Assembly: GCA_964559125.1 (NCBI GenBank) | Contig: CAZLGW010000011.1 | Location: forward strand, 80,658 to 144,657 | DNA from: Ravibacter sp964559125 | GTDB lineage: Bacteria > Bacteroidota > Bacteroidia > Cytophagales > Spirosomataceae | Length of the DNA stretch: 64,000 nucleotides | Direction: 5' to 3' | Shown: one piece after another, positions 1 through 8,462 of the stretch | How positions within the stretch are numbered: position 1 is the stretch's first letter | How the letters are laid out: each line of letters opens with the position of its first letter | Program-made: the position numbers and the translations under genes | Notes under the pieces: generated by a model | The model's database searches: none | What the model was told of the DNA's origin: nothing | What the model saw: the letters and a program-made list of their open reading frames with translations, nothing else

Positions 1-128
1 GCAAATATATGAGATATCTGTATAGTATCTGTATTTTATCCAAATACTTTAAATAGCAGACTAAAGTTAAATATTTAAGGGTAATCCAAAATTCTCATAC
101 CCCCATTTTCCCAACGCAAAAATCGCCC
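1..128. other. Intergenic, AT-rich
   Basis: AT-rich stretch at the window edge with no credible reading frame on either strand. It presumably carries the upstream part of the promoter for the ABC-F gene. Nothing else is recognised. Confidence 0.5.
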
Positions 129-136
129 TAACTTTG
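129..136 (+). promoter_or_regulatory. Candidate -7 element of the ABC-F gene
   Basis: TAACTTTG is an exact match to the Bacteroidota -7 consensus TAnnTTTG. It ends four bases before the ATG at 141, so the transcript would start at or next to the start codon, which implies a leaderless or nearly leaderless mRNA. No convincing -33 TTTG is seen, so this is a motif match only. Confidence 0.45.
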
Positions 137-140
137 CGCC

Positions 141-2036
141 ATGATCGCGATTACTAATCTGAGTTATTACCTGGGCGACAGGCCCCTCTATGAGGAGGCC
201 TCACTTCATATCAAGCCCAAGATGAAAATAGGCCTGATTGGCCTTAATGGAACGGGGAAATCAACGCTTCTGCGCATTATAAACGGGGAGTATCAGCCCG
301 ATGGCGGTACGATCTCCAAGTCGGGCGACTGTACCATCGGGTTTCTGAACCAGGACCTGTTGTCGTACCAGACCGACGATTCCATCCTTTCGGTAGCTAT
401 GCAGGCTTTTGAAAGGCAGAATGTGCTGCAGCGGCAAATAGACAAGATCCTCCACGATATGGAGGTTGACTACCACGACGATCTGGTGGATAAGCTGGCC
501 CGCGTCCAGGAAGAGTTCGAAGCGCTCGACGGCTATTCGATCCAGTCCAAGGCTGAATCTATCCTGGAAGGCCTCGGGTTTTCGACCAGCGACCTGCAGA
601 AGCCCCTGAGGGAGTTTTCGGGAGGCTGGCGCATGCGTGTGATGCTCGCCAAACTCCTGCTCCAGAAGCCTTCGCTTTTGATGCTCGATGAGCCTACCAA
701 CCACCTTGATCTTCCTTCTATCCAGTGGGTGGAAAAATATATCCAGAATTATGAAGGCGCTGTCATCGTGGTTTCGCACGACCGCGAATTCCTTGACAAC
801 GTGGCGGATAATATAGTGGAAGTGTCGGGGGCCAGGCTGAATCATTATTCCGGCAATTATTCTTACTACATTGAAGAAAAGACGCTCAGGAACGAGATTC
901 AGCGGGGGGCGTTCGAAAATCAGCAGGCTAAGATCAGGCAAACGGAGCGGTTTATCGAGCGTTTCAAGGCTAAAGCCACCAAGTCGCGGCAGGTACAAAG
1001 CCGGGTGAAATCACTGGCTAAAATGGAACTGGTAGAGGAGGTGCTGGATGAGAATACGAAAGTGCATTTCCGATTCCAGTTTACCACCCAGCCCGGGCGC
1101 CATATCCTGCATCTCGAAAACGTTTCCAAGGCGTACGGCGATAAGCAGATATTAAAGGACAATACCATTTCGATCGAGAGAGGCGATAAAATCGCACTGA
1201 TAGGGGCGAATGGTAAGGGAAAATCGACAGCGCTACGTATCGTAGCAGGTACGGAAGATGTGGAAGGGGCGCGAAGACTGGGTCATAATGTGGAATTTAC
1301 TTTCTACGCGCAGCATCAGCTCGAATCGCTGAACCTGGATCATAATCTCATAGAAGAGCTGAAATATGCCAATCCTACCAAGACGGAAGCTTCTCTGAGA
1401 ACAGTGCTCGGGTGTTTCCTGTTTACGGGCGACGATGTTTTCAAGAAGATAAAAGTGCTTTCGGGGGGTGAAAAATCGAGGGTGGCGCTGGCAAAGGTAC
1501 TGCTTTCCCAGGCGAATTTCCTCCTGCTCGATGAACCGACCAACCACCTGGATATGCAGTCGGTCAATATCCTGATACAGGCGCTTCAGCAATATGAAGG
1601 CAGCTATATTGTGGTATCGCACGACCGCTACTTTGTCGAATCGATCGCCAACAAAATATGGTTTATCGAAGACCAGCAGATCAAGGAGTATCCCGGAACC
1701 TATGACGAGTATTGCATCTGGATGGAAAGCAGGACCGGCAATGAGGCTGCGCCTGCATCGCAAAAAACGGCTGCACCCAAGGCAGAAAATAAGCCGAAGA
1801 ACGACGACGAAAGTCGTGCCCGGCGCAACCAGCTGAAAAAACGGGTTGACGAACTGGAGGAGGAGATCACCCGCCTGGAGAAACAAAAAATGGAGTGGGA
1901 GGCAAAGCTGGCGACGCCTGAGGTATACGGCGATACAGGTAAGCTCTCGGAAGCCAATAAAGCATACGACCAGGTAAAAAGCCGCCTGGAGGAGGTGACG
2001 GAAGAATGGGAGGCGGCTGTGGAGGAAGCGGAGTGA
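141..2036 (+). CDS. ABC-F family ATPase
   Basis: Soluble duplicated ATP-binding cassette protein of the ABC-F class, which bind the ribosomal E site and act as translation factors or antibiotic-protection proteins. 631 residues with two nucleotide-binding domains: Walker A GLNGTGKST near residue 34, signature FSGGWRMR near 160 and Walker B LLMLDEPTNHLD near 180; then GANGKGKST near 355, LSGGEKSR near 443 and LLLDEPTNHLD near 465. A charged interdomain linker (residues about 240-320) and a C-terminal coiled coil (about 540-631, rich in E/K heptads) resemble Uup/EttA-like members. There are no membrane segments, so it is not a transporter. The ATG at 141 follows directly on a consensus -7 element. 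It stands alone upstream of ftsX with a hairpin after the stop. The family is certain; the exact subfamily (Uup, EttA or YheS type) is not. Confidence 0.93.
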   Translation: MIAITNLSYYLGDRPLYEEASLHIKPKMKIGLIGLNGTGKSTLLRIINGEYQPDGGTISKSGDCTIGFLNQDLLSYQTDDSILSVAMQAFERQNVLQRQIDKILHDMEVDYHDDLVDKLARVQEEFEALDGYSIQSKAESILEGLGFSTSDLQKPLREFSGGWRMRVMLAKLLLQKPSLLMLDEPTNHLDLPSIQWVEKYIQNYEGAVIVVSHDREFLDNVADNIVEVSGARLNHYSGNYSYYIEEKTLRNEIQRGAFENQQAKIRQTERFIERFKAKATKSRQVQSRVKSLAKMELVEEVLDENTKVHFRFQFTTQPGRHILHLENVSKAYGDKQILKDNTISIERGDKIALIGANGKGKSTALRIVAGTEDVEGARRLGHNVEFTFYAQHQLESLNLDHNLIEELKYANPTKTEASLRTVLGCFLFTGDDVFKKIKVLSGGEKSRVALAKVLLSQANFLLLDEPTNHLDMQSVNILIQALQQYEGSYIVVSHDRYFVESIANKIWFIEDQQIKEYPGTYDEYCIWMESRTGNEAAPASQKTAAPKAENKPKNDDESRARRNQLKKRVDELEEEITRLEKQKMEWEAKLATPEVYGDTGKLSEANKAYDQVKSRLEEVTEEWEAAVEEAE

Positions 2037-2037
2037 C

Positions 2038-2059
2038 CCCCTCCTTCTGAAAGGAGGGG
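2038..2059 (+). terminator. GC-rich hairpin after the ABC-F gene
   Basis: Nine-base perfect arms CCCCTCCTT and AAGGAGGGG around CTGA begin two bases after the stop codon. No U-tract follows, so it may act as a 3' mRNA-stabilising stem or be one of the dispersed C-rich/G-rich palindromes common in Bacteroidota rather than a strong intrinsic terminator. Confidence 0.45.
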
Positions 2060-2126
2060 ATGGGGGTAGTGACGTTAATTTAAGTTAACTCGTTTTTTGC
2101 CCCTTTATGGTAACGGATTAATCCTT

Positions 2127-2134
2127 ACTTTTGT
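2127..2134 (+). promoter_or_regulatory. Candidate -7 element of the ftsX operon
   Basis: TACTTTTG matches TAnnTTTG exactly and lies 34 bases upstream of the ftsX ATG. The nearest upstream TTTG (2097-2100) is about 26 bases away, longer than the usual spacing, so the -33 part is uncertain. Confidence 0.45.
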
Positions 2135-2168
2135 GACCGGACGTCTCAAAGCGCACTCTTAAATAAGA

Positions 2169-3044
2169 ATGGCAAAAAAGAAGAAGATCGGTAGTTATCC
2201 CAACACGATGATCGTGGTAAGTCTTACTGCGGCGCTGTTCCTGATCGGGTTCTGCGGCTTGCTTGTGATCCAATCCAGGAAGCTCGTTTCACTCATTAAG
2301 CAGAATCTCCAGGTGACGGTTTTTCTCGAGAAGGACCTGGGGTCGGCGGAGCGGGATCGCATCTACCGGGAGATCCGTGAAAAGCCTTTTATCCTGCAGG
2401 GAGCCGACTCATCGGTCGTTTTTGTCTCCAAAGAGCAGGCTGCCAGGGAGTTTATCGAAGGAACCAAAGAGGATTTTACTACTCTTCTCGGCGAGAATCC
2501 TCTGCTCGACAGCTATCGTGTGAAAGTAGGCGAGGAGTATTTCAACGAGGAGAAACTAAAAGCTATACAGGGTCAGCTCGAGCGGCTGAAAGGAGTTCAT
2601 GAAGTGGTCTACCACCAGGACCTGGCCGACCAGATCAACCGGAACATTTCGAAGATATACCTGGTGCTGGCGGCGTTTGCTATCGTGATGCTGGTAATCA
2701 TCGTGATCCTGATTAATAACACGATCAAGCTTGCTATTTATTCGCAGCGCTTCCTGATACGCAGTATGCAGCTTGTAGGCGCTACCGATGGATTTATCCA
2801 GAGGCCTTTCCTGATGCACGGTGCATTGCAGGGAGTAATCGGAGGGGTTTTAGCCAGCATTTTCCTGGTGATCTTACAGCAGACGGCCGTTCGTAATATA
2901 GAAGGGCTGGTGGTGCTTCAGGAATATTCCAAGCTGGGCATCCTGCTGCTGATGGTTATTCTGCTGGGAGTCCTTGTCGGGCTTGCCTGTACGTACCAGT
3001 CTTTATCCCGCTACCTGCGCATAAGCCTCGACGACCTTTATTGA
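2169..3044 (+). CDS. ftsX: Cell division ABC transporter permease FtsX
   Basis: Inner-membrane partner of the FtsE ATPase. The FtsEX complex couples divisome assembly to activation of peptidoglycan hydrolases. The 291-residue protein has the FtsX order: short basic N-terminus (MAKKKKIGSYPN), first membrane helix (about 14-36), extracellular domain (about 40-165), then three further helices (about 168-190, 218-243, 255-280). The length and the closing SLDDLY are typical of Bacteroidota FtsX. ftsE is not in the window, as is usual in this phylum. It is the first gene of a tight + strand cluster with DUF3098, uppP, truB and ribF. Confidence 0.93.
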   Translation: MAKKKKIGSYPNTMIVVSLTAALFLIGFCGLLVIQSRKLVSLIKQNLQVTVFLEKDLGSAERDRIYREIREKPFILQGADSSVVFVSKEQAAREFIEGTKEDFTTLLGENPLLDSYRVKVGEEYFNEEKLKAIQGQLERLKGVHEVVYHQDLADQINRNISKIYLVLAAFAIVMLVIIVILINNTIKLAIYSQRFLIRSMQLVGATDGFIQRPFLMHGALQGVIGGVLASIFLVILQQTAVRNIEGLVVLQEYSKLGILLLMVILLGVLVGLACTYQSLSRYLRISLDDLY

Positions 3045-3088
3045 TTTGATTTTAAGAACAGATCTTTTTGATCTTTAACCATAGTAAA

Positions 3089-3301
3089 ATGGCTGATAAA
3101 AAAGCGTTTCCGTTTACTTCCACTAATTACAAGCTTTTGCTGGCAGGTATCCTGATTATACTTTTCGGTTTTTTCATTATGAGCCTCGATGGTGAGGAGT
3201 TCGGTTTCGGTTTCCTAGGACTTACCCTGGGGCCGCTTATCGTGATCGGGGGCTTTATATTCCAGTTTTGGGCCATCTTTAAAAAACCGGCTCAAAAATG
3301 A
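3089..3301 (+). CDS. DUF3098 small membrane protein
   Basis: 70-residue protein with two predicted membrane helices (LLLAGILIILFGFFIM and GFLGLTLGPLIVIGGFIFQF) and a cytoplasmic N-terminus reading MADKKAFPFTSTNY. This matches DUF3098, a family found almost only in Bacteroidota between ftsX and uppP; its function is unknown, and the neighbourhood suggests a link to envelope synthesis or division. I chose the ATG at 3089 over an in-frame TTG at 3068 because the family begins at this methionine. The stop overlaps the uppP start as ATGA, so translation is probably coupled. Confidence 0.85.
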   Translation: MADKKAFPFTSTNYKLLLAGILIILFGFFIMSLDGEEFGFGFLGLTLGPLIVIGGFIFQFWAIFKKPAQK

Positions 3302-4083
3302 ATTTCTGGCAAGCCGTAGTACTGGCTATTGTAGAAGGGGTGACGGAATTCCTACCGGTTTCTTCTACAGGGCATATGATTATTGTCTCGTCCTTCATGG
3401 GTATCGGGCATGATGAATTTGTGAAAATGTTTACTGTCAATATCCAGTTTGGCGCGATCCTGTCGGTAGTAGTGCTATACTGGAAGCGGTTTGTGAAAGA
3501 CATCGACTTTAATTTTTACCTAAAGCTACTGGTGGCTTTTATCCCTGCCGCCGTATTCGGTTTCCTGCTCAACGACTGGATAGACATGCTGCTGGAGAAT
3601 GTTTACGTGGTAGCAATAACCCTGCTGCTCGGAGGCATTGTGCTGGTGTATATAGACAGGTGGATCAACGCCCCGCAGGAAGAAAAGCCTATGAGCTTTG
3701 CCCAGGCATTTAAAATCGGGTTCTTTCAGTGTATTGCGATGATCCCCGGGGTTTCGCGCTCGGCTGCTACTATTATCGGTGGTATGATGCAGGGCTTCTC
3801 CAGGAAGCAGGCCGCAGAGTTCTCGTTTTTTCTTGCAGTACCCACCATGGCGGCCGCCGGCGGGTACAAATTGCTGAAAACCTACGATACCATACAGGCT
3901 GAGGATGTGAAGATATTGCTGATCGGCAATCTCGTGGCGTTTATAGTGGCTATGCTGGCCATTAAGTTTTTTATAGGCTTTGTGACGCGTTACGGGTTTA
4001 AAGTGTTCGGCTATTACCGGATAGCGCTGGGACTGCTGCTGCTTGCCCTGCTGGCTTCCGGTTATCAACTGGATATCGTATAG
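3298..4083 (+). CDS. uppP: Undecaprenyl-diphosphatase UppP (BacA)
   Basis: Integral membrane phosphatase that recycles undecaprenyl diphosphate to the monophosphate lipid carrier used for peptidoglycan and O-antigen; extra copies give bacitracin resistance. 261 residues with the two family signatures: EGVTEFLPVSSTGHM (residues 13-27, containing the catalytic Glu/Ser/His) and PGVSRSAAT (about 153-161, containing the essential Arg). About eight membrane helices are expected from the hydrophobic pattern. The start overlaps the DUF3098 stop by four bases and the stop lies two bases before truB. Confidence 0.96.
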   Translation: MNFWQAVVLAIVEGVTEFLPVSSTGHMIIVSSFMGIGHDEFVKMFTVNIQFGAILSVVVLYWKRFVKDIDFNFYLKLLVAFIPAAVFGFLLNDWIDMLLENVYVVAITLLLGGIVLVYIDRWINAPQEEKPMSFAQAFKIGFFQCIAMIPGVSRSAATIIGGMMQGFSRKQAAEFSFFLAVPTMAAAGGYKLLKTYDTIQAEDVKILLIGNLVAFIVAMLAIKFFIGFVTRYGFKVFGYYRIALGLLLLALLASGYQLDIV

Positions 4084-4085
4084 AT

Positions 4086-4799
4086 GTGACTGAAGGCCAT
4101 TCAAATACTACTCCCCAGCCCGATCCCGGAGAAGTAATACTGATCGACAAGCCACTCACGTGGACTTCTTTCGATGTTGCGAACAAGCTCAAAAGGGCCT
4201 GTAAATTCAAAAAGATCGGCCATGCCGGCACATTAGATCCGCTGGCTACCGGTTTGCTGATCCTTTGTACGGGGAAGAAAACAAAGGAGATCGATTTGTA
4301 CCAGGCCCAGGAAAAGGAATATACCGGTACGCTGGTGTTAGGGAAGACAACACCGTCGGTCGACCTTGAAACGGATTTTGACGGAGAATATCCCGTAGAC
4401 CATATACTATCAGGAACGAGGCTGCAGGATGCTGTAAAAGCGTTGACTGGTGAGCTTGACCAGAAACCCCCGGTCTATTCGGCGGTAAGGGTAGACGGGG
4501 AGCGTCTCTACAAAAAGGCCCGTCGCGGCGAGCAGGTGGAGGTAAAGACCAGGAAGGTCGTCATCCGCGAGTTTGAAATAAATACCCTGGATTTTCCGGA
4601 AATTACATTTCGTATCGTTTGCTCTAAAGGCACCTATATAAGGAGCATCGTCCGCGATTTCGGCGAGTTGCTCGAAAGCGGGGCTTACCTGAAAGAGCTG
4701 AGAAGAACGCGCATCGGGAGCTTTAACGTTAAAGAAGCCTGGGAGCTCGATACATTTATCAGACAAAAACGCGCAGAGCTGGGTTTACCCAATGAATAG
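4086..4799 (+). CDS. truB: tRNA pseudouridine(55) synthase TruB
   Basis: Isomerises U55 in the T-loop of tRNAs. 237 residues; the catalytic aspartate lies in GHAGTLDPLATGLL (about residues 41-54), preceded by the family opening VILIDKPLTWTSFDV and followed by the KPPVYSAVRVDGERLYKKAR segment. It lacks a long C-terminal PUA domain, as usual for the short Bacteroidota TruB. The start appears to be GTG at 4086, two bases after the uppP stop: the only nearby ATG (4084) is out of frame and stops at once. Fifth gene in the window and part of the ftsX-ribF cluster. Confidence 0.95.
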   Translation: MTEGHSNTTPQPDPGEVILIDKPLTWTSFDVANKLKRACKFKKIGHAGTLDPLATGLLILCTGKKTKEIDLYQAQEKEYTGTLVLGKTTPSVDLETDFDGEYPVDHILSGTRLQDAVKALTGELDQKPPVYSAVRVDGERLYKKARRGEQVEVKTRKVVIREFEINTLDFPEITFRIVCSKGTYIRSIVRDFGELLESGAYLKELRRTRIGSFNVKEAWELDTFIRQKRAELGLPNE

Positions 4800-4831
4800 C
4801 TCACGGCTTCAGCCGGGAGAAAATTGTATCC

Positions 4832-5764
4832 ATGAAGATATATCATCATATAGAAGAGTTTACCCCGTTGGACAATGCCGTGGTAACCAGCGGAATGTTC
4901 GACGGCGTACACCTGGGACACAGGAAGATCATTGCGCGGCTTCTGGATGTAAGCCGCTCCTGCGGAGGAGAAAGCGTTGTCCTGACCTTCTGGCCTCATC
5001 CCCGTATGGTGGTGAGCGACGATAGCAGCGACCTCCGGCTGCTTTCCACCCTTAACGAGAAAGCTGCCCTTTTTGAGACCTTGGGTGTACAGCATTTGCT
5101 GGTGCTGCCGTTTACAAGGGCTTTTTCCGAATTATCGTCCGATGAGTTCATACGATCATTCCTGGTCAATGGCATTGGCACCAGGAAGCTGGTAATAGGC
5201 TACGATCATCGTTTCGGGCGTAACCGGGAAGGAAGCTTTGAATTTCTCAGAGCCCATTGCGGAGAATACGGCTTCCAGGTAGAGGAGATAGCGAGCGAAG
5301 ACGTGGATAATCTCGCGATCAGCTCATCACGTATACGCACGGCGCTCCTGTCGGGCGAAATCGGGGAAGCTAATCATCTGCTCGGATACGAGTATGCGGT
5401 ATCGGGTACGGTGGTAAAAGGTGACCAGATCGGGCGGACCATCGGGTTTCCGACTGCTAATCTTCTTGTCGAGGAAAGCTACAAGCTGATTCCACGCGAC
5501 GGCATATATGCTATCAGGGCTGAATATGCCGGTCATATTTATAAAGGGATGCTGAGCATAGGGATGCGGCCAACGGTCGACGGCAAGCATCGCACTATAG
5601 AGGCCAATCTTTTTGATTTTGATAAGGAAATCTACGGAGAGCATCTTACGATCAGATTTTGCAAATATTTAAGGCCGGAAGAAAAGCTAAAGGGCCTTGA
5701 GGAGCTCAAACAGTATATCGAACAGGACAAAATAAATACGCTTCGTTTTTTTGATGGTCGTTGA
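4832..5764 (+). CDS. ribF: Bifunctional riboflavin kinase/FAD synthetase RibF
   Basis: Makes FMN from riboflavin and ATP, then FAD from FMN. 310 residues: N-terminal nucleotidyltransferase (FAD synthetase) with GMFDGVHLGHRKII (about 20-33) and the ISSSRIR motif (about 165-171); C-terminal flavokinase with GRTIGFPTANL (about 203-213). The family length is normal. Starts 32 bases after truB; truB-ribF adjacency is very common in bacteria. No clear terminator follows. Confidence 0.95.
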   Translation: MKIYHHIEEFTPLDNAVVTSGMFDGVHLGHRKIIARLLDVSRSCGGESVVLTFWPHPRMVVSDDSSDLRLLSTLNEKAALFETLGVQHLLVLPFTRAFSELSSDEFIRSFLVNGIGTRKLVIGYDHRFGRNREGSFEFLRAHCGEYGFQVEEIASEDVDNLAISSSRIRTALLSGEIGEANHLLGYEYAVSGTVVKGDQIGRTIGFPTANLLVEESYKLIPRDGIYAIRAEYAGHIYKGMLSIGMRPTVDGKHRTIEANLFDFDKEIYGEHLTIRFCKYLRPEEKLKGLEELKQYIEQDKINTLRFFDGR

Positions 5765-5778
5765 ACTGCTCTATATAC

Positions 5779-5999
5779 TTACGATTCGAATACCACTTCA
5801 TTAATTTGAGCCATTAGTCTTTCCAGTGCCAATGGATTCAACCTATTGTACCTCAAGCCATTCTTTGTCTTGATGTGTTTCTCCCGGACATAGGTGATCA
5901 AATGGCATCTTAAAGAGTATAGTATATAGTAAGAGATTTCATCTAATGGCCTCGGATGAAAATTTTGACAGGCCGTTTTTAATATAGTCCTCAGTCGGG
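5779..5999 (-). pseudogene. Out-of-frame continuation of the orphan ORF
   Basis: On the minus strand, a frame shifted by one base from the 155-codon ORF stays open for about 73 codons, from just after a TAG near 6000 to TAA at 5779-5781. Past the upstream stop it reads protein-like (ISYYILYSLRCHLITYVREK and LNPLALERLMAQINEVVFES). It has no ATG before its last fifteen codons; only one internal TTG is available. The simplest reading is the C-terminus of the upstream ORF after a one-base indel; a separate gene is less likely. Confidence 0.35.
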
Positions 6000-6406
6000 A
6001 TTGCTACTGATTCGTGTGATGATATTATCTTTTTTACAATTGCTTCATGCTTGTACAGTATTTTCCGTATCGCCATAATTGCTCTGTTCATTCGCATATC
6101 CCCTGCGGTAAATTTGTCTAAAGAAATACCCTCTACCATTTGAATCATCCGGAGTATCTCGGGGAGAAGTTCTTTGGCTCTCTCATAATCAATATCTCTG
6201 AGAGAAGAGTTCAGTTTCTCAAATTTCAAAGCAGCTTTTACCAGATTCCCAGCCAGCGACCAGCATTTAATCCTTATAAACAGCCACTCAAAAACTAATC
6301 CTAATCTTGTACCGGCAAACGGGATACCTTTTTCCTGCCGGGAGCCGATAGTGGATAGTGAGATATTGAGCGTCGGATAATTTAATGAATGGAGACTCAT
6401 AATCAT
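5939..6406 (-). CDS. Hypothetical protein, AT-rich orphan
   Basis: 155 codons beginning at ATG 6406 (MIMSLHSLNYP); the composition is protein-like with a charged, helical middle (ERAKELLPEILRMIQ, RAIMAIRKILYKHEAIVKKI). I do not recognise a family. The segment is clearly more AT-rich than ribF and the flanking phosphodiesterase gene and uses AT-ending codons, which suggests acquisition. Just beyond its stop, in the +1 frame, a further roughly 50 codons read like protein with no ATG, so the gene may be a frameshifted longer protein (see findings). Oriented convergent to ribF. Confidence 0.45.
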   Translation of the reverse strand: MIMSLHSLNYPTLNISLSTIGSRQEKGIPFAGTRLGLVFEWLFIRIKCWSLAGNLVKAALKFEKLNSSLRDIDYERAKELLPEILRMIQMVEGISLDKFTAGDMRMNRAIMAIRKILYKHEAIVKKIISSHESVAIPTEDYIKNGLSKFSSEAIR

Positions 6407-6527
6407 CTCTGGAAATCCTGAAAAGTAATTGTAACCTGTATTGCAAAGTTACAAACAGAGATGTCGATTATAATAGCTTATAGTAAAAATCAATAGCATA
6501 TTACTGCTATTGCTGACCATATAGAGA

Positions 6528-8051
6528 TTATTGATTATCAAATACCAACCCTTTTTCAAGCGAAGGAAAAGCCAGCCTAACTTTCCCACTATGCCCCTCG
6601 TCATCGCGCGTGTTGCTTCCGATCAGGAACAGCCTTTCTGAGACGGGCGCTATTCCCAAAGAAGCATCAAAAGCATATCGCCCCGTAAAATCGAAGTCGC
6701 TGCCGGCTTTAAGCACTTCCCTGGGATTGCCGTAGCATCCCAGCCACCAGCTTCCGCCGGCAAAGGCTATTGTCTGGATTCCCATCAGGGTATAGCCGCT
6801 TGCGAGAGTATGCCTTTTGAGGAAACGGAAATCCGTATCATACTCATACAGATAATTCTCAGGTGTGCCGGGTGGCAGCCCGCCGACCACGATAAACTTT
6901 CCATTGCGGTATGCAATCCCGCCGGCTCCGTGTACAAGCTCAGGAACAGGGTACTTTTTGACCAGCTCCAGCGTTGGGGCATCGAACTCGTACACCCAGG
7001 AATCGGCTTTGCCTGCAGGCTCGTTAAACCTGCCAAGGTTGACGGCTACATAGATTTTGCCGTTCCGGTAGCAAAGATCACCCTGGTGGGAGGGGGCGGA
7101 CACCCTGCCGGTTATGTTCCCGGCGGCATCCGTCCTGACGATGGCGTCAGTCCAGCTCCAGTAAATATTGTTTGTATCGTCCAGGCATATCCCCTGTAAA
7201 TGTCCCTTATAAGTACCCTCGCAGGTGACGCCTTCCGGATAATAGCGCAGGAAGATCAGCGCTGCGGGCTCGTCGGTATAAATCCGGTCAATGCCCGCTG
7301 CCAGTAATTTCTTCATTTCGACCGGATCGTTGACAGTCCAGGCCCCGGCGGCAAACCCTGCATCTTTAATTTTCTGTATTTTCCCGGCGGTGAGGCCTTT
7401 TGAATTGACGACCAGCGCCTCGAATCCTTTTTCACGCGCGATCCTGATATCCTCGTCGAGGTCTGAGTTGGCGGGCCTGTCCCAGAAGACCGGTATACCG
7501 GGTTCAAGCTCCTTTACCTGGCTCATATACTGCAGGTTGCCGTCGTTGAATCCTACAATGTGCTGTGCTTTCATTTTTCTTATTATCCCCATGGCTTCAG
7601 GAACACAGTCGACCTTGGGCTGTATGGAGATTTTTGTAGCCTCCTGTTGAAGAAATAAGGCCAGAACTTCTTCGAGAAGAGGCATTTGCAAGGGCGGACA
7701 TTCGTTCAGGCTCCTGCCCGTTTGCTTTCTGAAGCCCGTTGCTACATCGAGCTTTTTGAGCTCGTCGTAGGTGGAGGCAGCGATTTCAAGATCTTTCTCC
7801 GCCACGCGCCCGGTACGCGCATCATGGGTCACGACCAGCTTTCCGTCTTTTGTCCGGAAAATATCCAGCTCGGCCCAGTCCACTTTCAAGGCTATCGCGT
7901 TTCTGAATGCCGGGATCGTATTTTCGGGAAATGAGCCGGAGCTGCCGCGGTGGGCTGTGATACCAGAATAATAGGCTGATTGCGCCGGGGTTTTCAGCGG
8001 CTGGATCAGCAATGCTGCAAAAAGGAAAAGAAAAAACCGGACGGTATTCAT
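6528..8051 (-). CDS. Secreted glycerophosphodiester phosphodiesterase with extra C-terminal domain
   Basis: Hydrolyses glycerophosphodiesters to glycerol-3-phosphate and an alcohol. The chosen ATG at 8051 gives a clean signal peptide (MNTVRFFLFLFAALLIQPL, cleavage near AQS); a longer in-frame start at 8114 only adds a polar leader. The GDPD TIM-barrel spans about residues 30-270 with HRGSSGSFPENT (catalytic His34/Arg35) and the metal/catalytic segment ELDIFRTKDGKLVVTHD. Residues about 275-507 form a second domain with repeated Y(R)NGKIYVA / YRNGKFIVVGG strands, which looks like a partial beta-propeller (SMP-30 or YncE-like). It may bind or sense a substrate. The position alone next to prfC (divergent) gives no pathway clue. 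Confidence 0.85.
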   Translation of the reverse strand: MNTVRFFLFLFAALLIQPLKTPAQSAYYSGITAHRGSSGSFPENTIPAFRNAIALKVDWAELDIFRTKDGKLVVTHDARTGRVAEKDLEIAASTYDELKKLDVATGFRKQTGRSLNECPPLQMPLLEEVLALFLQQEATKISIQPKVDCVPEAMGIIRKMKAQHIVGFNDGNLQYMSQVKELEPGIPVFWDRPANSDLDEDIRIAREKGFEALVVNSKGLTAGKIQKIKDAGFAAGAWTVNDPVEMKKLLAAGIDRIYTDEPAALIFLRYYPEGVTCEGTYKGHLQGICLDDTNNIYWSWTDAIVRTDAAGNITGRVSAPSHQGDLCYRNGKIYVAVNLGRFNEPAGKADSWVYEFDAPTLELVKKYPVPELVHGAGGIAYRNGKFIVVGGLPPGTPENYLYEYDTDFRFLKRHTLASGYTLMGIQTIAFAGGSWWLGCYGNPREVLKAGSDFDFTGRYAFDASLGIAPVSERLFLIGSNTRDDEGHSGKVRLAFPSLEKGLVFDNQ

Positions 8052-8173
8052 ATCAGGCTGGGGGTTCGGGAAAAGAAAACGTATCAAATTTAGACAGTTA
8101 GGATTTGGGTTCAAAAGTAATTAAAGAGAATCGTAATCGCAGAAATGTATCTTAATCGCAGAAAAAAATCATA

Positions 8174-8268
8174 ACCGCGGAGTACGCAATGTACGCGAAG
8201 AATGCGCAAAGTATAATTGTCAGACATTTTTATAGACTGCTTTGCGCAACTTTGTGCCCTCCGCGGTA
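8174..8268. repeat. Imperfect long inverted repeat, dispersed-element type
   Basis: The left arm starts ACCGCGGAG and ends GCGCAAAG (8174-8211); the right arm is its reverse complement, starting CTTTGCGCAAC and ending CTCCGCGGT (8240-8268). This layout is typical of dispersed palindromic repeats between genes in Bacteroidota. It lies in the divergent gap between the phosphodiesterase gene and prfC. Copy number elsewhere cannot be judged from this window. Confidence 0.55.
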
Positions 8269-8375
8269 AAATTAAGACAGCACCTAACAGCAAAGAAGCC
8301 AGGGGTACAGATGTAGACGGGGCGGGCGCCGATATTACCCGGTAAGGTGAGGGTGCATTTCTCCCGTTATTTGTA

Positions 8376-8383
8376 TAATTTTG
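8376..8383 (+). promoter_or_regulatory. Candidate -7 element of prfC
   Basis: TAATTTTG is an exact TAnnTTTG match 80 bases upstream of the prfC ATG at 8463, so the leader would be about 70 bases long. Confidence 0.4.
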
Positions 8384-8462
8384 CGGCTTATTTGACAAGC
8401 TGCTGCGGCTTGCTGTTTCTCTAGTGAAATGTCGCCGCAGCCTGAAACAGCCAACATTGTAT

